Positions 14,001 to 24,816 of a stretch of 64,000 nucleotides of DNA are shown one piece after another; the first letter of the stretch is position 1, and every line of letters starts with the position of its first letter. The notes under the pieces were generated by a model. It was given only the letters and a program-made list of their open reading frames with translations. It did not search any database and was not told where the DNA came from. The DNA comes from Nansenia antarctica. Its lineage: Eukaryota; Chordata; Actinopteri; Argentiniformes; Microstomatidae. Position numbers and translations under genes: made by a program. Where the stretch lies: assembly GCA_963989245.1 (NCBI GenBank), contig OZ022342.1:14463995-14527994 (forward strand), read 5' to 3'.

Positions 14001-14399
14001 TGAAAGCAGTGTTCCTGACTGGTTCTTTCCACATATCTAGCTAATAAAACCTTAAGGTTAGACCGGCTACACCTTTTTCAGTGGTGCAGAAGAGCGAAAA
14101 TGGTCCTACACAACCTGATCTGGGGTCAGTCACACCTTGGCCTTCCTCCCACCAAATGATTCATGTTAGGATCTTAATGAGAGTACTTATGCTGATCCTA
14201 GAACTAGGCGACTAAAGGCTATGTCGGTAGTACAAATAATTGCAACTCTGGGTAAATGAGTTAACAAATGGAAAGTAATGGCTGAAGGCATAGATTAGTT
14301 TTTAACAGGTGCGTGCGTTAACAGGTTTAATAGTGTTTTTCCCGACGTACCTGTTGCTTGACAAAACAGAAGCACCGATACCAAGCCGCTGAGAAACAT
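8076..14399 (-). CDS. f11r: F11R / junctional adhesion molecule A (9 coding exons)
   Basis: Coding exons on the minus strand: 14351-14399, 11986-12045, 10785-10901, 10165-10305, 9649-9851, 9398-9500, 8910-9024, 8678-8735 and 8076-8111. They total 882 nt and join in frame at GT-AG borders to give 293 aa. Residues 1-17 are a signal peptide. The first Ig domain has Cys42 and Cys104 and the Arg53-Val-Glu-Trp-Lys-Phe motif known as the JAM-A homodimer contact. The second Ig domain has Cys146 and Cys205, plus an extra pair, Cys130 and Cys217. One transmembrane helix spans about 232-253. The tail is acidic and ends Ser-Ser-Phe-Val-Val, a class II PDZ ligand typical of JAMs. The protein acts at tight junctions and on blood cells. 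Start: first ATG before the signal peptide, 12 kb of gene with the first intron 2.3 kb. Neighbours usf1 and ubash3b are co-directional. Transposon remnants lie in introns 1 and 2. Confidence 0.93.
9112..9165. repeat. Fish dispersed-repeat end (ATCAA)n-TTTTATTTGTATAGCGC
   Basis: Short ATCAA-type repeats followed by TTTTATTTGTATAGCGCATT, a signature I recognise from a very common interspersed repeat of fish genomes. It lies in the f11r intron between the Ig2 end exon and the transmembrane exon. Only this end is clear. Confidence 0.6.
11059..11708 (-). mobile_element. Tc1/mariner-type remnant in f11r intron 2
   Basis: The ends are inverted: it starts CAGGTGCATCT and finishes AGATGCACCTG, each next to TA, the Tc1/mariner target. 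The minus strand interior reads as the N-terminal helix-turn-helix part of a Tc1 transposase, with recognisable pieces such as SKHIHGQLTG and SLKRIVKQGQFKNLGELHKEW. Stops and frameshifts break the frame, and the catalytic part is missing. This is a dead, internally deleted copy. Confidence 0.8.
13009..13386. mobile_element. MITE with long TIRs in f11r intron 1
   Basis: A 378-bp element flanked by TA. Its ends are nearly perfect inverted repeats of roughly 80 bp (CAGGTGCAACTCAAAAAATT at left, the complementary end CAGATGCAACTC at right). The terminal sequence resembles the Tc1-like remnant at 11059-11708, so it is best read as a non-autonomous derivative of the same family. There is no coding content. 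Confidence 0.88.
13834..13897 (+). mobile_element. Retroelement 3' tail fragment
   Basis: GCATTGTAAATAAGAATGTT followed by a CTCGCCTGGTAAAATAAAGG end and A-rich repeats. This matches the 3' tails of LINE-type elements common in fish. It lies in f11r intron 1; no body of the element is seen. Confidence 0.5.
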
Positions 14400-14620
14400 G
14401 TCGGCCCTGACTCCTCCGTGTTCAAAGCCAGGTAAGTGTCCTCTTCAGTTGAAAGTACTTTAAATCCCTTAAACTTAATTACTAATCCAAGCTCAAAACT
14501 TTTTAAATTGGAATTTGTTACACGGTGAGGTGACCCCCTTGTACGAATAAAACAATAAATTCATGCAACAAGCAGAAGTCTTTCTGTCTCCAGCAGCAGC
14601 GCACCTGTATAAAGGTATGA
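14400..14620 (-). promoter_or_regulatory. Probable f11r 5'UTR / promoter region
   Basis: Sequence just upstream of the f11r start codon. On the minus strand a TTTATA-like element near 14607-14612 precedes an Sp-like and CTG-repeat patch. The start site cannot be set from sequence alone. Confidence 0.3.
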
Positions 14621-15157
14621 TTGGTTTGCTGGGCGAAACTGGGATACACCCATGGATCCACCTCTGACGTCAGACCAAGGGACACTATTGGCCTGTTTGA
14701 GTGGTACGAACCAGTTTTCCGGGTTCAGAGTTTCTCAACAAAACAACAATGTAATGCTCGCTTCTATATCTGTGGAGGCAATGGCATATATCTTGGATGG
14801 CTAAGTGAACGGTTAACACATTGCAAAGCGATGTCGATTATGTAAATAGCTATACTTTAATTTAGTTCATAATTGTCATTGTCAAGGCAGATGTGTGGTC
14901 ATTGTTACTAGGCAAAACAACAACACCGATTCTTTCACATGGTTTAATAGAAATGACATGATAATTAACCTTTAAACAAAATGAATAGAGGCTGAGGGTG
15001 ATGGTTTGTCAAACTGGACATTGAAAGGCATGGAATCCAAAGTAAAAACAAACTAATAAGAAACTAGGAGTCATCTCACTGATACAAACCATAATGTAAA
15101 ACACTACCAGTGGATGTTTTATTGATCTAATAGTGAAACAGTCAACCAACAGACATG

Positions 15158-15163
15158 TTTATT
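15158..15163 (-). terminator. Candidate usf1 poly(A) signal (AATAAA)
   Basis: AATAAA on the minus strand about 400 bp below the usf1 stop. A second, variant site lies at 15118-15123. Either would end usf1 roughly 700 bp before the f11r start codon. Confidence 0.45.
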
Positions 15164-15562
15164 TGGTTTAGTCTTGCAATTAAGCCTTCCTAATAAAGGT
15201 TTTCATTTCAAACGTACAAGGCATCTCACTTCACTTTAATCCAAAATGTATCTGTGGAAGATGTAGGCCTATGTGGGCATGATACAAAAATAACTTTGAA
15301 ATAAAAAGTGGTGGAAAAACACAGGACTTGGGTTACATAGCTTCAGCGTTGTAGCATGTAGGATAAATGTCCATGATCATGGTATGTCCATTCAGATTTA
15401 AAGGGGAAAAACAGCAACACAGGGATCCAAAAAGAGTGCAGTCCACATTTGTCTGAATCAGTCCTCTGCTTCCAACCCAGCCTTTTACTGACCAGTGTCA
15501 TCCAAGTCCCAGTCCTGTCCCATTCCCCACTGCATCCTAACCCCCTGCACCATCAGCCGCCC

Positions 15563-18500
15563 TCACTGTGGATCCACACCAGCTGCTCCTGCAATACCGT
15601 TCTGTCTTAACTGGCTTCTTAGAATTTGGTTCTTGGTTTTCCAATCATCAACCTGTGACAGTGAGAAAGGGCGATGAGTACACTGATGATTTCAATAGCC
15701 AAAACCAACACATCATACCCATCCCAGGATACGACTGAGATATCACTCTGCATTTTCATCTTTAACTTGGTTGAGAAAGCCCAAATTGGGACAGTGCAAA
15801 AATAATAGCTCTTGACCATCAACCAACTATTGAGTGTTATGTTTGCACACTCAAGGCACGTAACGTTCCACGGTCTCTTTAGAGAGCACATGAAAGCAAC
15901 AGTACCTCCTGTCTCAGCAGCTGGTTGTCCATCCTTAGTCTATCCAGAGTTTCCAGCTCCTCCCCTAGCCTTGCATTGCTTTGACGGAGCTCCTGAATAT
16001 AGTCACAGGCCTTGGACAGAATCCCCCCTTTACTCTGAGGAGAGGAAGACACCATACAGGCCACAGCATGGCACGTGTGGTTTGCCACAATGGTCATGGC
16101 AAACCACAATTATGACTAAAGACAGCCAATTTCACCTGAGGTCCAAGATGAAATGACAGGACACTTACCGCAAACATTATGTAATGGTGATAATGAGAGA
16201 AAAAGAAAAAGACTGACCATCCCTGACGCACAAACTCACCATTTGAGAAGACACACCAATTACTCTGAAACAAGGACCCCTGCCATCATCCTCACCTGCC
16301 CATTCTTGGTAGAATCCATGGTGCAGTCTGGGATAGTTTTAGACAGCTGGACAATCCAGTTGTTTATCTTATCTCTGCGTCTGCGCTCAACTGAGAAACA
16401 GACATAACAGGTGGTCAAGACCTAAACCAGACGGGCTCATCATTATTCCATTTCAAAGACATTGTATTGTAGCACCTTCATTGTGTTGGGCTCGTCTTTT
16501 ATCATCTCTTGATGTGCGAGGGGGCTCTGACTTGCTGTAGAATAAAAAAAGAAAGAAGAGAAATTCAGACTACATATAACAACTTTTATATAGTATCTTT
16601 AGCCGGGACCCTTGAAGAAGAAGTGCCATGTAATAAATGTAACATGAACACAGAGAGGATGTTACGTGTTTGAAATCTTTGTGCAGGGTGCTATGGACCT
16701 CTGGTTGGCTCCAGTTAAAACATCCTGGGGTGACATCATCACATACAGCTGACCTGGAAGGCAAAGGAAATGATTCAGTATGTGTATAACAATAATGTAC
16801 AATTTGTGATGGGGCAGTCTATGATCATTCATGACTCACCAGTAGGTGTTGCCTGACCGAGCAGTGAATCTGAAGCTTGAACGTTCGTAACCATGGTAGC
16901 AGGTGTGGCATCAGTGATGGTGGCAGGGTAGTAGTAGTGAGTCTCAGAGGCTTCTCCCTCCAGTCCCTCAGACTGTGAAAACACCGCCTGGGAGACAACA
17001 TATAAATGAGAACATTTAGAAACAGCCCCATGTAACCTTCAGACCACAGCAAACAGGTACACTAAATTGAGGCTACATGGAGGTGGAGAAAGAGAGAGAG
17101 TCAGAGATCATGTGTGTGTGTGTGTGTGTGTGTGTGTCAGTACCATCATGGTGTTGTACCTGTGTCACAGTCTGGGTCGTTGCAGGAAACCCTGTCACCA
17201 CACTGACTGCAGAAGCTCCATCCGTCTGTCCGTCCACCTGTCCATCAGAGACCTGTATCACCCGGTATGTCACCTGAACGGGGGAGCACAAGGTCAACCA
17301 AACATCCTACTCGTTCTTTCATTAACCCAAATCCTCAAGAAATTCAATTTAGGACAATGTATGAAACTCATTCTTCATTTCGGCTTGGGGATTGGGGGAG
17401 GGAGGGAGGGAGGGAGGGAAATATATGCATGTATGTATGTATGTGTGTTTGTTTGTGCAAAAGAAACTTCTCTTGAATTGTTCCTTGGACATTATAGGCA
17501 CATGAGATGCTTTGGCTGAGGGTTGATATCCTTGACCTTAGTGGGGTCTTTTAATTTCTTGCACATTCATGGAATAAAATTAACCATGACTTCTTCCAGT
17601 GCTCAATAGGAAACATCTCATGGGCAATCTATGAAAACAGTGGTCGGTGAGAGACTGAGTGTGAGTGGGTATGTGTGTGTGTGTGTGTGTATTGCGGTGT
17701 TCCCTCCTACCTGCCCTGTGGGAGGGTACAGCTCCCCTACCTGCCCCCCTGCTCCCTCCGTCTTAAATAGGTACTTGATTGGCTGATCAGAGGAAAAAGT
17801 GGCTGCTGACTGAATGGTCGTGATGGCAGTCGGGTCGTCTGCAGTGGCAACAGCACCTGGGGGGTTAAGACAGAATAGTCGGTGAACCAGCTTGACCAGA
17901 CTAACCAGCCCTCCTATCACACAGACAACCAGCGAGAACAAGTAACCAGAGGCCTGTTGATGTAGTATTGCCTCTCTGCTCTAGAGTAATGCTCTGCATA
18001 AAGGAACAAATAGGAACGATCAAATAAGGAACACAACCTTTCATAAAGAGAACAGTGTTGAGGGGAAAAAAATACCAGGTGCCAATAGCATTTACTTTAC
18101 TAATTGTCAAATGGGACAATTAAACGTGCATTAGGCCTATATCATTTAACAGTGAATACAGAGTGGGTTTTTTGTTAAGAAACGTAGTTCTAACCTTCCT
18201 CAATGATAGGAACATCCCCGTCATCATCTGGGCTCTTCTGGTGCCTGTAACACAGGAGAGATGATGGCTGTAATCGAGTGGCTTAGTGCATAGATACCCA
18301 GGGTTGGTCAGTTATACCCTGGGTTGGCCAGTTATACCCAGGGTGGGTCAGTTATACCCAGGGTTGGTCAGTTATACCCTGGGTTGGTCAGTTCCTAGTT
18401 CATACCCTGGGTTGGTCAGTTATACCCGGGGTTGGTCAGTTATACCCAGGGTGGGTCAGTTATACCCTGGGTTGGTCAGTTATACCCAGGGTGGGTCAGT

Positions 18501-18979
18501 TATACCCAGGGTGGGTCAGTTATACCCAGGGTTGGTCAGTTATACCCAGGGTTGGTTAGTTCATACCCAGGGTTGGTCAGTTATACCCTGGGTTGGTCAG
18601 TTATACCCAGGGTTGGTCAGTTATACCCTGGGTTGGTCAGTTATACCCAGGGTTGGTCAGTTATACCCAGGGTTGGTTAGTTCATACCCAGGGTGGGTCA
18701 GTTATACCCAGGGTGGGTCAGTTATACCCAGGGTGGGTCAGTTATACCCAGGGTGGGTCAGTTATACCCTGGGTGGGTCAGTTATACCCAGGGTGGGTCA
18801 GTTATACCCAGGGTGGGTCAGTTATACCCAGGGTCGGTCAGTTATACCCAGGGTGGGTCAGTTATACCCTGGGTGGGTCAGTTATACCCAGGGTGGGTCA
18901 GTTCCTTGTCTCGTTTGTCTGTTTTTAGGAGCCAGTTCTAAAACGAGGGGTGTCAGAAGCCACTCACTCACCCCTTCAT
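15563..18979 (-). CDS. usf1: USF1, bHLH-leucine-zipper transcription factor (10 coding exons)
   Basis: Coding exons on the minus strand: 18972-18979, 18195-18244, 17741-17856, 17160-17273, 16840-16987, 16666-16753, 16476-16534, 16296-16390, 15906-16034 and 15563-15652. They total 897 nt and give 298 aa (human USF1 has 310). The start reads Met-Lys-Gly, as in mammals. The N-terminal activation region contains TIQSAATF and YRVIQVSDGQ blocks. The USF-specific region near 146-170 reads GQLYVMMSPQDVL. The basic region HNEVERRRR (192-200) has the His, Glu and Arg that contact CACGTG E-boxes. Helix-loop-helix follows (about 201-245), then a leucine zipper to about 285. USF1 works as a nuclear dimer with itself or USF2. 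Exon 3 has a second in-frame donor 30 nt further on (ending at 17711), and the first coding intron is filled by a 20-bp minisatellite. Confidence 0.95.
17109..17137. repeat. (TG)n microsatellite in usf1 intron
   Basis: A short TG run close to the donor of usf1 exon 4, about 25 bp past the splice site on the minus strand. Confidence 0.85.
17397..17420. repeat. (GGGA)n simple repeat in usf1 intron
   Basis: Six or so GGGA/GGAG units in the usf1 intron between exons 3 and 4, followed by ATGT repeats up to about 17445. No regulatory role is evident. Confidence 0.85.
18285..18905. repeat. 20-bp minisatellite in usf1 first coding intron
   Basis: About 30 head-to-tail copies of a 20-bp unit, consensus TTATACCCAGGGTGGGTCAG. 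Variants have GGGTTGG for GGGTGGG and CCCTGG for CCCAGG, and a few copies carry a short extra TCA or CTAGTTCA. The variants are grouped: the left half is mainly the TTGG type and the right half mainly GTGG, a sign of local homogenisation. The 241-residue frame crossing the array is an artefact. The array lies between the first two usf1 coding exons. Confidence 0.97.
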
Positions 18980-19505
18980 GTCGACGGGGATTCTGCAGTT
19001 TGGCCGCTTGAACGTCCCGTAAAACAAACAGTCGAGACGGTTCTATCCGATTCTGTCCGCTTCAACCTGTCTTCATTCAACGACACATGTCCAATATTAT
19101 GACTGCTACATAGGACTGGTGCTAGCTAGCCTAGCCTAACAACAACATTGGGGCTAACGTTATTCGGTAAAGTCCTTAAGAAATAGCTTAGCCATAAAGT
19201 AACTACATGACAATCGTGAACATTGAGATTACAAAGGTACACATTGCAAAAACAAATATAAACCTCAGTTACTCTGCAACAACTTCTTAGCGGGCTAACT
19301 AGCTTTCTATGTAAACAAAGCAAATGAATGTTAAGCAAGATAGCTAGCCCAGTAGTGGGTGTGTACACGCTAGCTGGCTACCTTCTTAACTAATGCTAGT
19401 ATTTCCAAAAAAGAAAATAACTTTGGTGGTAACCTCATGGAAATATTTGATAACATCCCAATTGCACGCAGAGAAACGTAGCCGGCTAGATGGCTAAACT
19501 TCACC

Positions 19506-19600
19506 TGATAACATGTCAATTTGTGTCCATCCATCCATAATTCTTAAGCTATTTTGATCATTTGCGCATGCGCAGTGAGCACATCGACGTCATTCTTCAG
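19506..19600 (-). promoter_or_regulatory. Probable usf1 promoter and untranslated exon 1
   Basis: A perfect NRF1-type palindrome GCGCATGCGC lies at 19564-19573, with a CRE-like TGACGTCG (minus strand) at 19585-19592. Downstream, ATCAG followed by GTGAAG near 19505 could be the donor of a non-coding first exon. CTGCAG near 18993 could be the acceptor just before the ATG exon. Mammalian USF1 also begins with a non-coding exon. The motifs are visible; the exon is inferred. Confidence 0.5.
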
Positions 19601-19614
19601 AGTACAGTGAAATT

Positions 19615-19628
19615 CCAGTAGATGGCGC
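19615..19628 (+). promoter_or_regulatory. CTCF-type consensus motif
   Basis: CCAGTAGATGGCGC matches the CTCF core consensus CCASYAGRKGGCRS at all 14 positions. It lies between the probable usf1 promoter and the 3' end of thy1. Occupancy is unknown. Confidence 0.5.
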
Positions 19629-19741
19629 TAGAATGATCATCGGTCCTGACTCTAGCCTATTTTAATTTTTAATTTTAATCCAGGGTATGTAGTTTTGGAT
19701 TACACAAAATACACGACAACTGACAATAAAAAGACAATATC

Positions 19742-19747
19742 TTTATT
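19742..19747 (-). terminator. Candidate thy1 poly(A) signal (AATAAA)
   Basis: AATAAA on the minus strand about 315 bp below the thy1 stop codon. This would end thy1 within about 200 bp of the probable usf1 promoter. Confidence 0.55.
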
Positions 19748-20059
19748 AGATAGAGTAATTTTAACCTAAGCAAAGAAGTAATCAGCCAAACGATAACACA
19801 CTCTGAGCACAAGCTTTATAGGTAACAGACTCTCCACCATCAGTTGATTAGTATCTGGACTATATTGCTTTGTCTAGCTATAATTATTAAGATAGACACA
19901 AGAAAGTCCATTTGTGCAAATGTGTGAGCACATTGTTTTACTTTACCAGGCATTCCAAGGCATTGCAAATAGAATACTGTGTGAGGGCAACCATAATGAT
20001 ATGATTATGGGTGGATATATTTCCCATGATTATGTTGTAACTGAAGCATCTGTGATGAT

Positions 20060-20893
20060 TCACAGCCACTGGACTTCCAGCAGCAAAGGAAGGGTCATCA
20101 TCGTCAGTAGCAGCCCACTGCCACTGTGAAGAAGGATGCTCAAAGCCGAACACTGGAGGAGTGCCTCTGAAAAGGAAAAAAGAAAAAACAACGTTACGCC
20201 ATTGGAATTTGACTCTTTTCTTCTCAGTGTCAGACAAAGGGAAATGACAGCCTGACAGCTTTTCACACTGCAACTTCTTAGTCTAGGGCTGTCTTTAACT
20301 CCACTGGAATGTACATGTATGAAACATCCCCGAGCCCAGTTCTAAGAGCCTTCATTCGAGGCAGCTTACTCTTCTCCACAGGGGCCACTTTAGTCACCGT
20401 CTCTTTTTGCTTGATGGTGCAAGTGAAGTTCTTGGGCTTATCTTGCAGGCCTGCGAGACTGAGGCGGCAGTTGTTGCCGTCCATGATAGTGACATTGGCA
20501 CGGTTCTTGAAGGTAGGGTCCTGACCCTCAGCAGAGTCAGTGCTGCCCACAACGGTGTCACCTTCTGTATACTTGCAGACCACGGGTTCCTTAGCAGTAA
20601 GCTCATATTTGCAGTCCATCCTCAGGTGGTTCTCTTTGGTCAGACAGGAGGCCAGTTCAGTCACCTTCTGGGCCGTAGCAAATCCTACAACAATCGTATA
20701 AGACAATGCCACTGACATTATAATACGACTCAATATCACCACTGTGCTCAACTCTAACTCCAACTCTTAAAACCATTAGTCATTGTCATGGCAATGAGAA
20801 AATTACCTTGTGACAATGTCACAGGGAAAATGCATTGTGATGACAAAGATCAAATATCTTACCCAACAAGCAGACCATGGTGAGGAAGTACAT
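20060..20893 (-). CDS. thy1: Thy-1 (CD90) GPI-anchored Ig-superfamily glycoprotein
   Basis: Coding exons 20863-20893, 20370-20684 and 20060-20166 on the minus strand, 453 nt, 150 aa. Residues 1-15 form a signal peptide ending Ala-Thr-Ala. The mature protein would begin QKVTELASCLTKE, closely matching the QKVT...ACL start of mammalian Thy-1. One Ig V-type domain fills the middle exon, with cysteines at 24, 35, 47, 83 and 99. Possible N-glycosylation sites are Asn74 (NVT) and Asn96 (NFT). The last exon encodes a hydrophobic C-terminus with Cys121 and Ser122 before it, as expected for GPI anchoring, and no cytoplasmic tail. Thy-1 acts at the cell surface in neurons and other cells, in adhesion. 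The start chosen is the Met giving the best signal peptide; Met6 is possible. It faces a paralogue on the plus strand. Confidence 0.9.
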
Positions 20894-21271
20894 CTTCTCA
20901 AGTGTTTTACTGAGTTACACAAAACAAAGCAGAACAGTCAGAGGAATACTGTTTGCACGTCTTAGGTTGTATTTGATTGTGTGTTAGGCTACTAACAAAC
21001 CCAAAAAGCGGATCCTACAAAAGACCAGTTTAACAACAGGAACACTGATTGTCTCCTTTATCGTTCTTACTTTTTTATGTGCATATGTTACACACATCTA
21101 TGCAACACAGGGCATAGCTTTTATTACATTAAAAAAGTGTAGTATTATAATACTATAAATAATAATTAAATAATAGTATTATAGTATGCATGTGAAGTAC
21201 CAGCACAATATAATATATGCAAATAAACAATTGACTTTATTGAATGACTGCTGCTCTATATTTTATCAATG

Positions 21272-21382
<111 letters not shown>

Positions 21383-21735
21383 GGGGGGGGGGGACTGAAC
21401 TGAACTGAACTGATCATTTTAATTTACGCAAACTATAATGTGAAGCAGAGCCAAACATTCTGAATAGGGTTACATATTTTCTGAGACTCTGATTTGAAGC
21501 ACTTTGTAATATAATTAAATTCTAGACTTCTATGTGCAGGTAATAATGACGCAGGCTAGGCTATAGTCTTTACATATCGAAACTGATGATAAATGGTTTG
21601 GAGTAATTCTGCCATTATTAATTCTGCCAACGAATGTATGTCTCTCACCTTTTAGCTGAAGGAGTTGGAGCTCTGCTCAGTGGTGGGATGTTAGAGGTGG
21701 ATTAAGGTCGGTTCTCAGAGAGAGGGGGAAACAAG

Positions 21736-21956
<221 letters not shown>

Positions 21957-22790
21957 AAGGCGTGTCTGATATACATTTGTTTTTCCAAGATGACACTGCA
22001 CTCTGGTCTCATTGTTAAAGGCATGAGTGCTCGATTCAAAATCATTTAAAAACCATGAGTGCATACTAGACAGCTCATGATGGTGAAACCAATACTAGGC
22101 CTATCCTTGCTCTTATAATTAGTTCAACTCTAGTCACAGTGACGCGCTTTAAGTCGCCATCCATACTTGCAAGACAGTGGCTATCATTTCCAACACAAAT
22201 AAGACTATAACATTTCTGTGGCTCCGTATTACAACAACATACTAGTTTTATTGGATATATATATATAAATATATATAAACAACATACGTCAAAAGCCCCC
22301 TGACAAAGCAACGTGCTTTCCAGAAGCACTGCTGCAGAGCCCAGAGCGGAGCTTGAACGTGGACCGTTATCCATCTGTGTAACGGGACGCTGTCTGTCCC
22401 GTAGCCTGTCCTTGTTGGGTACGCTAAAAAAAAAAGGACGTTGACCTAGGACAGAGGATAACGAATGACTAGATCAGGTAAAATGCAACTGATTTATTTC
22501 GTTAGGTAAAGAAATGTGTTTGAATACAATACAACCAGAGCGAGTGCAGCCTATGTTGCGTGACGTGTCATCGTTTTTGCAAATATTTAGGCGTCATATA
22601 TCTTTTACCTAATAGACTATTAATAAATCGTCATTTTCTTCCAGAGACTTCCATGTTGTCAGTTTTTTCAGATGCATAGAAATTAGACAGCCGATCATTT
22701 GTTGTAAATAGGGGTGGTTACGGAATCCGAGTTGGTGCAGTGTTATTTGGGAGAGACTGCATGCATGGGGCGTAGCCGAGATCTGTCTCA

Positions 22791-22871
22791 GCTTCTGTCT
22801 TGTGCCCAGTTAGGTGGGCTTCTGTCTTGTGCCCAGTTAGGGGGGCTTCTGTCTTGTGCCCAGTTAGGGGG
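22791..22871. repeat. 3 x 27-bp tandem repeat upstream of thy1-like gene
   Basis: Three consecutive 27-bp copies starting GCTTCTGTCTTGTGCCCAGT, differing at about one base. It lies about 240 bp upstream of the start codon of the plus-strand Thy-1-like gene, so it is in its promoter or 5' region. The open frame through it is unlikely to be coding. Confidence 0.9.
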
Positions 22872-23068
22872 GCAAGTTGGGAGGCTTTTGAGAGAGATGC
22901 AAGGAGGGATGCAAGGAGGATGGCTCACATCACACGACCAAATGCGCTGAGTCATATTAAACATGTAGACAAACTGTCCGACATAGCCTAAACTATTGTG
23001 GCATTAATGATCGTTTTATCCATTTCATATTAGATTTTCAGTCTTCACGAGATCGCCTCGCAGCAAGC

Positions 23069-23077
23069 TTTAAAAGG
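23069..23077 (+). promoter_or_regulatory. TATA-like element of the thy1-like gene
   Basis: TTTAAAAGG 29 bp before the start codon. If used, the leader would be only a few bases long, so the real start may lie elsewhere. The start codon itself has an excellent context, GCGCCATGG. Confidence 0.3.
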
Positions 23078-23105
23078 TTCTTGAGCTGACCGTGAGTCTG
23101 GCGCC

Positions 23106-23486
23106 ATGGAGCCGCATCTCTCCGCCACAGCCTGGCTCCTTTTAGGTAACCCGCCGGGTCTCACATGGTGAATTCATCAATCAATTGTAATGAAAACTGT
23201 AACATTATTATATATTATTGTCTGTATCGTTATCAATGATATATGTAACGTATTTGTTGGTGACCCTAAGATAGATTGTGACCTCAAGAGGCCAATGCAG
23301 ATCATGAAGGACATGCACAATGCAGGTGTCGGGATTGTGTCCTCTTGGCGTCTCACATTTAGCAATCGATATAGATTTTGGAGTCTGCATATGACAGGGA
23401 GTAGTTAGAAAGGTGCTGTCATTGACCTGGATTTGTATTCACTACATGAAACGTAGGGGTATACAGTTTTATGATCTGACATGTGC

Positions 23487-23527
<41 letters not shown>

Positions 23528-24209
23528 GCAAAAGTGTTATATAATGTATATATTATTCAATTGACACTGAAGGGTTGTAAACTTGTTTTGTTTTGTTCTC
23601 TGTCCTAATGTTTACAGTGCTGTGTTGGATTTTAAATTCAGTCATTTGTGTTTGTTAGTTTTGGTCACCACAGCATCTGGGTTTTGGTACACTCCACGGG
23701 GGCCTCAAATGTACCCTTGCCTCACCTACATGGAGCACAACCTTCGGGTAGACTGTGAGTTCCCAGCCACCAACCAGCCTCCGGGTCCCTATTGTGAGTA
23801 CAAGCAGGATAGCCGTCTGGTTGGCAGCACCTACCCCAACGCAGTCTCTCTAGTGTCCACCGACCACCGTAGGAGGGCTAACGTGAGCCTGGTCACCCCC
23901 ACCCTCTGCCGCCTCACCTGGGCTCTGTTGGCTGAGGAGAAGCCGTACACCTACACCTGCAGGGTCTACCAGGGAAGCTCCTGGAAGGAGAACAGCATGG
24001 CCCTGCATCACCGTGAGTCATGGGGGGAGTGTAGTGTAAACTGGCTCATGTCTACTGTATGTGCTAATGCCAGAATCTGATGGTCTGTTTTCCTCTGTCT
24101 AGGATATCTTACAATTTGCGCGGCCTGCAGCACGATGGTCCAAACCGGGCTATTGCTTCTGTCATTGGTGATGTCACTTCCTGTGGCTCTGGGGCTCCTG
24201 TGTCCATGA
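23106..24209 (+). CDS. Thy-1-like GPI-anchored Ig protein (thy1 paralogue)
   Basis: Coding exons 23106-23145, 23659-24012 and 24103-24209 on the plus strand, 501 nt, 166 aa. The start lies in a strong context and opens a signal peptide (about 1-20). The middle exon codes one Ig domain with cysteines at 34, 46, 59, 97 and 114. Their order and local context (NLRVDCEF, YCEYK, RANVS before the fourth Cys) match the thy1 gene on the other strand. A possible N-glycan site is Asn88. The final exon is 107 nt, exactly as long as that of thy1, and codes a CAACS segment followed by a hydrophobic GPI signal ending LLCP. Exon number and phases (1 and 1) are the same in both genes, so they are duplicates. 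The function is inferred to be cell-surface adhesion; I know no established symbol for it. Confidence 0.87.
23488..23527. repeat. (ATT)n microsatellite
   Basis: Thirteen or so ATT units in the first intron of the Thy-1-like gene. Confidence 0.95.
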
Positions 24210-24287
24210 CCTCTTCTCTGTGTCTAAGTAGCTGACCAATGAACAACTCTTTTTAGACTGATTTTCATATTGTTAAAGTACACATAA

Positions 24288-24816
24288 CACTACATGGCCA
24301 AAAGTACGTGGACACCCGAACATCACACCCATATGTGCTTGATGCATCTCATTCCAAAACCATGGGCATTAATATGGAGTTGGTCCCCCCGTTGCTGCTA
24401 TAACAGCCTCCACTCTTCTGGGAAGGCTTTCCACTAGATTTTGGAACATGGTTTTGCTGCCATTCAGCCAGAGCATTATTGGGGTAGGGCACTGATATTG
24501 GGCGAGAAGAACTGGCCCAGTGTTCGATGGGGTTGAGGTCAGGGCTCTGTGCAGGCCAGTCAAATTCTTCCACACCAAACTTGGCAATCCATATCATTAT
24601 GGACGTCGGTTTGTGCATGAGGGCATCGTCATGCTGAAACAGGAAAGAGCCTTCCCCAAACTGTTGCCACACATTTGGAAGCATCCAATTCTCTAAAATC
24701 TTATTATATGCTGTAGCATTAAGATTTCCCTTCACTGGAACTAAGGAGCCTAGCCCAAACCATAAAAAACAGCCCCAGACCACAATTGTGTCGACCTACT
24801 TTTGGCTATATAGTGT
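24288..24816 (-). mobile_element. Tc1-like transposon, internally deleted
   Basis: Inverted ends: CACTACATGGCCAAAAGTAC at left and the complement of CACTATATAGCCAAAAGTAG at right. The minus strand between 24349 and 24783 keeps the C-terminal half of a Tc1 transposase, with MVWGCF, FQHDDA and AQSPDLNPIEHW. The last contains the conserved PDLNPIE signature near the catalytic acid. The N-terminal DNA-binding part is missing, so the copy is inactive. It lies about 80 bp beyond the stop of the Thy-1-like gene and may fall in its 3'UTR. Confidence 0.9.

Noticed and set aside
18286..19011. A 241-residue open frame with repeated Tyr-Pro-Gly-Leu-Val-Ser-Tyr-Thr units
   Set aside because: It is the translation of the 20-bp minisatellite; the period is not a multiple of three, so all three plus frames stay open in the same way. 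It lies within a usf1 intron.
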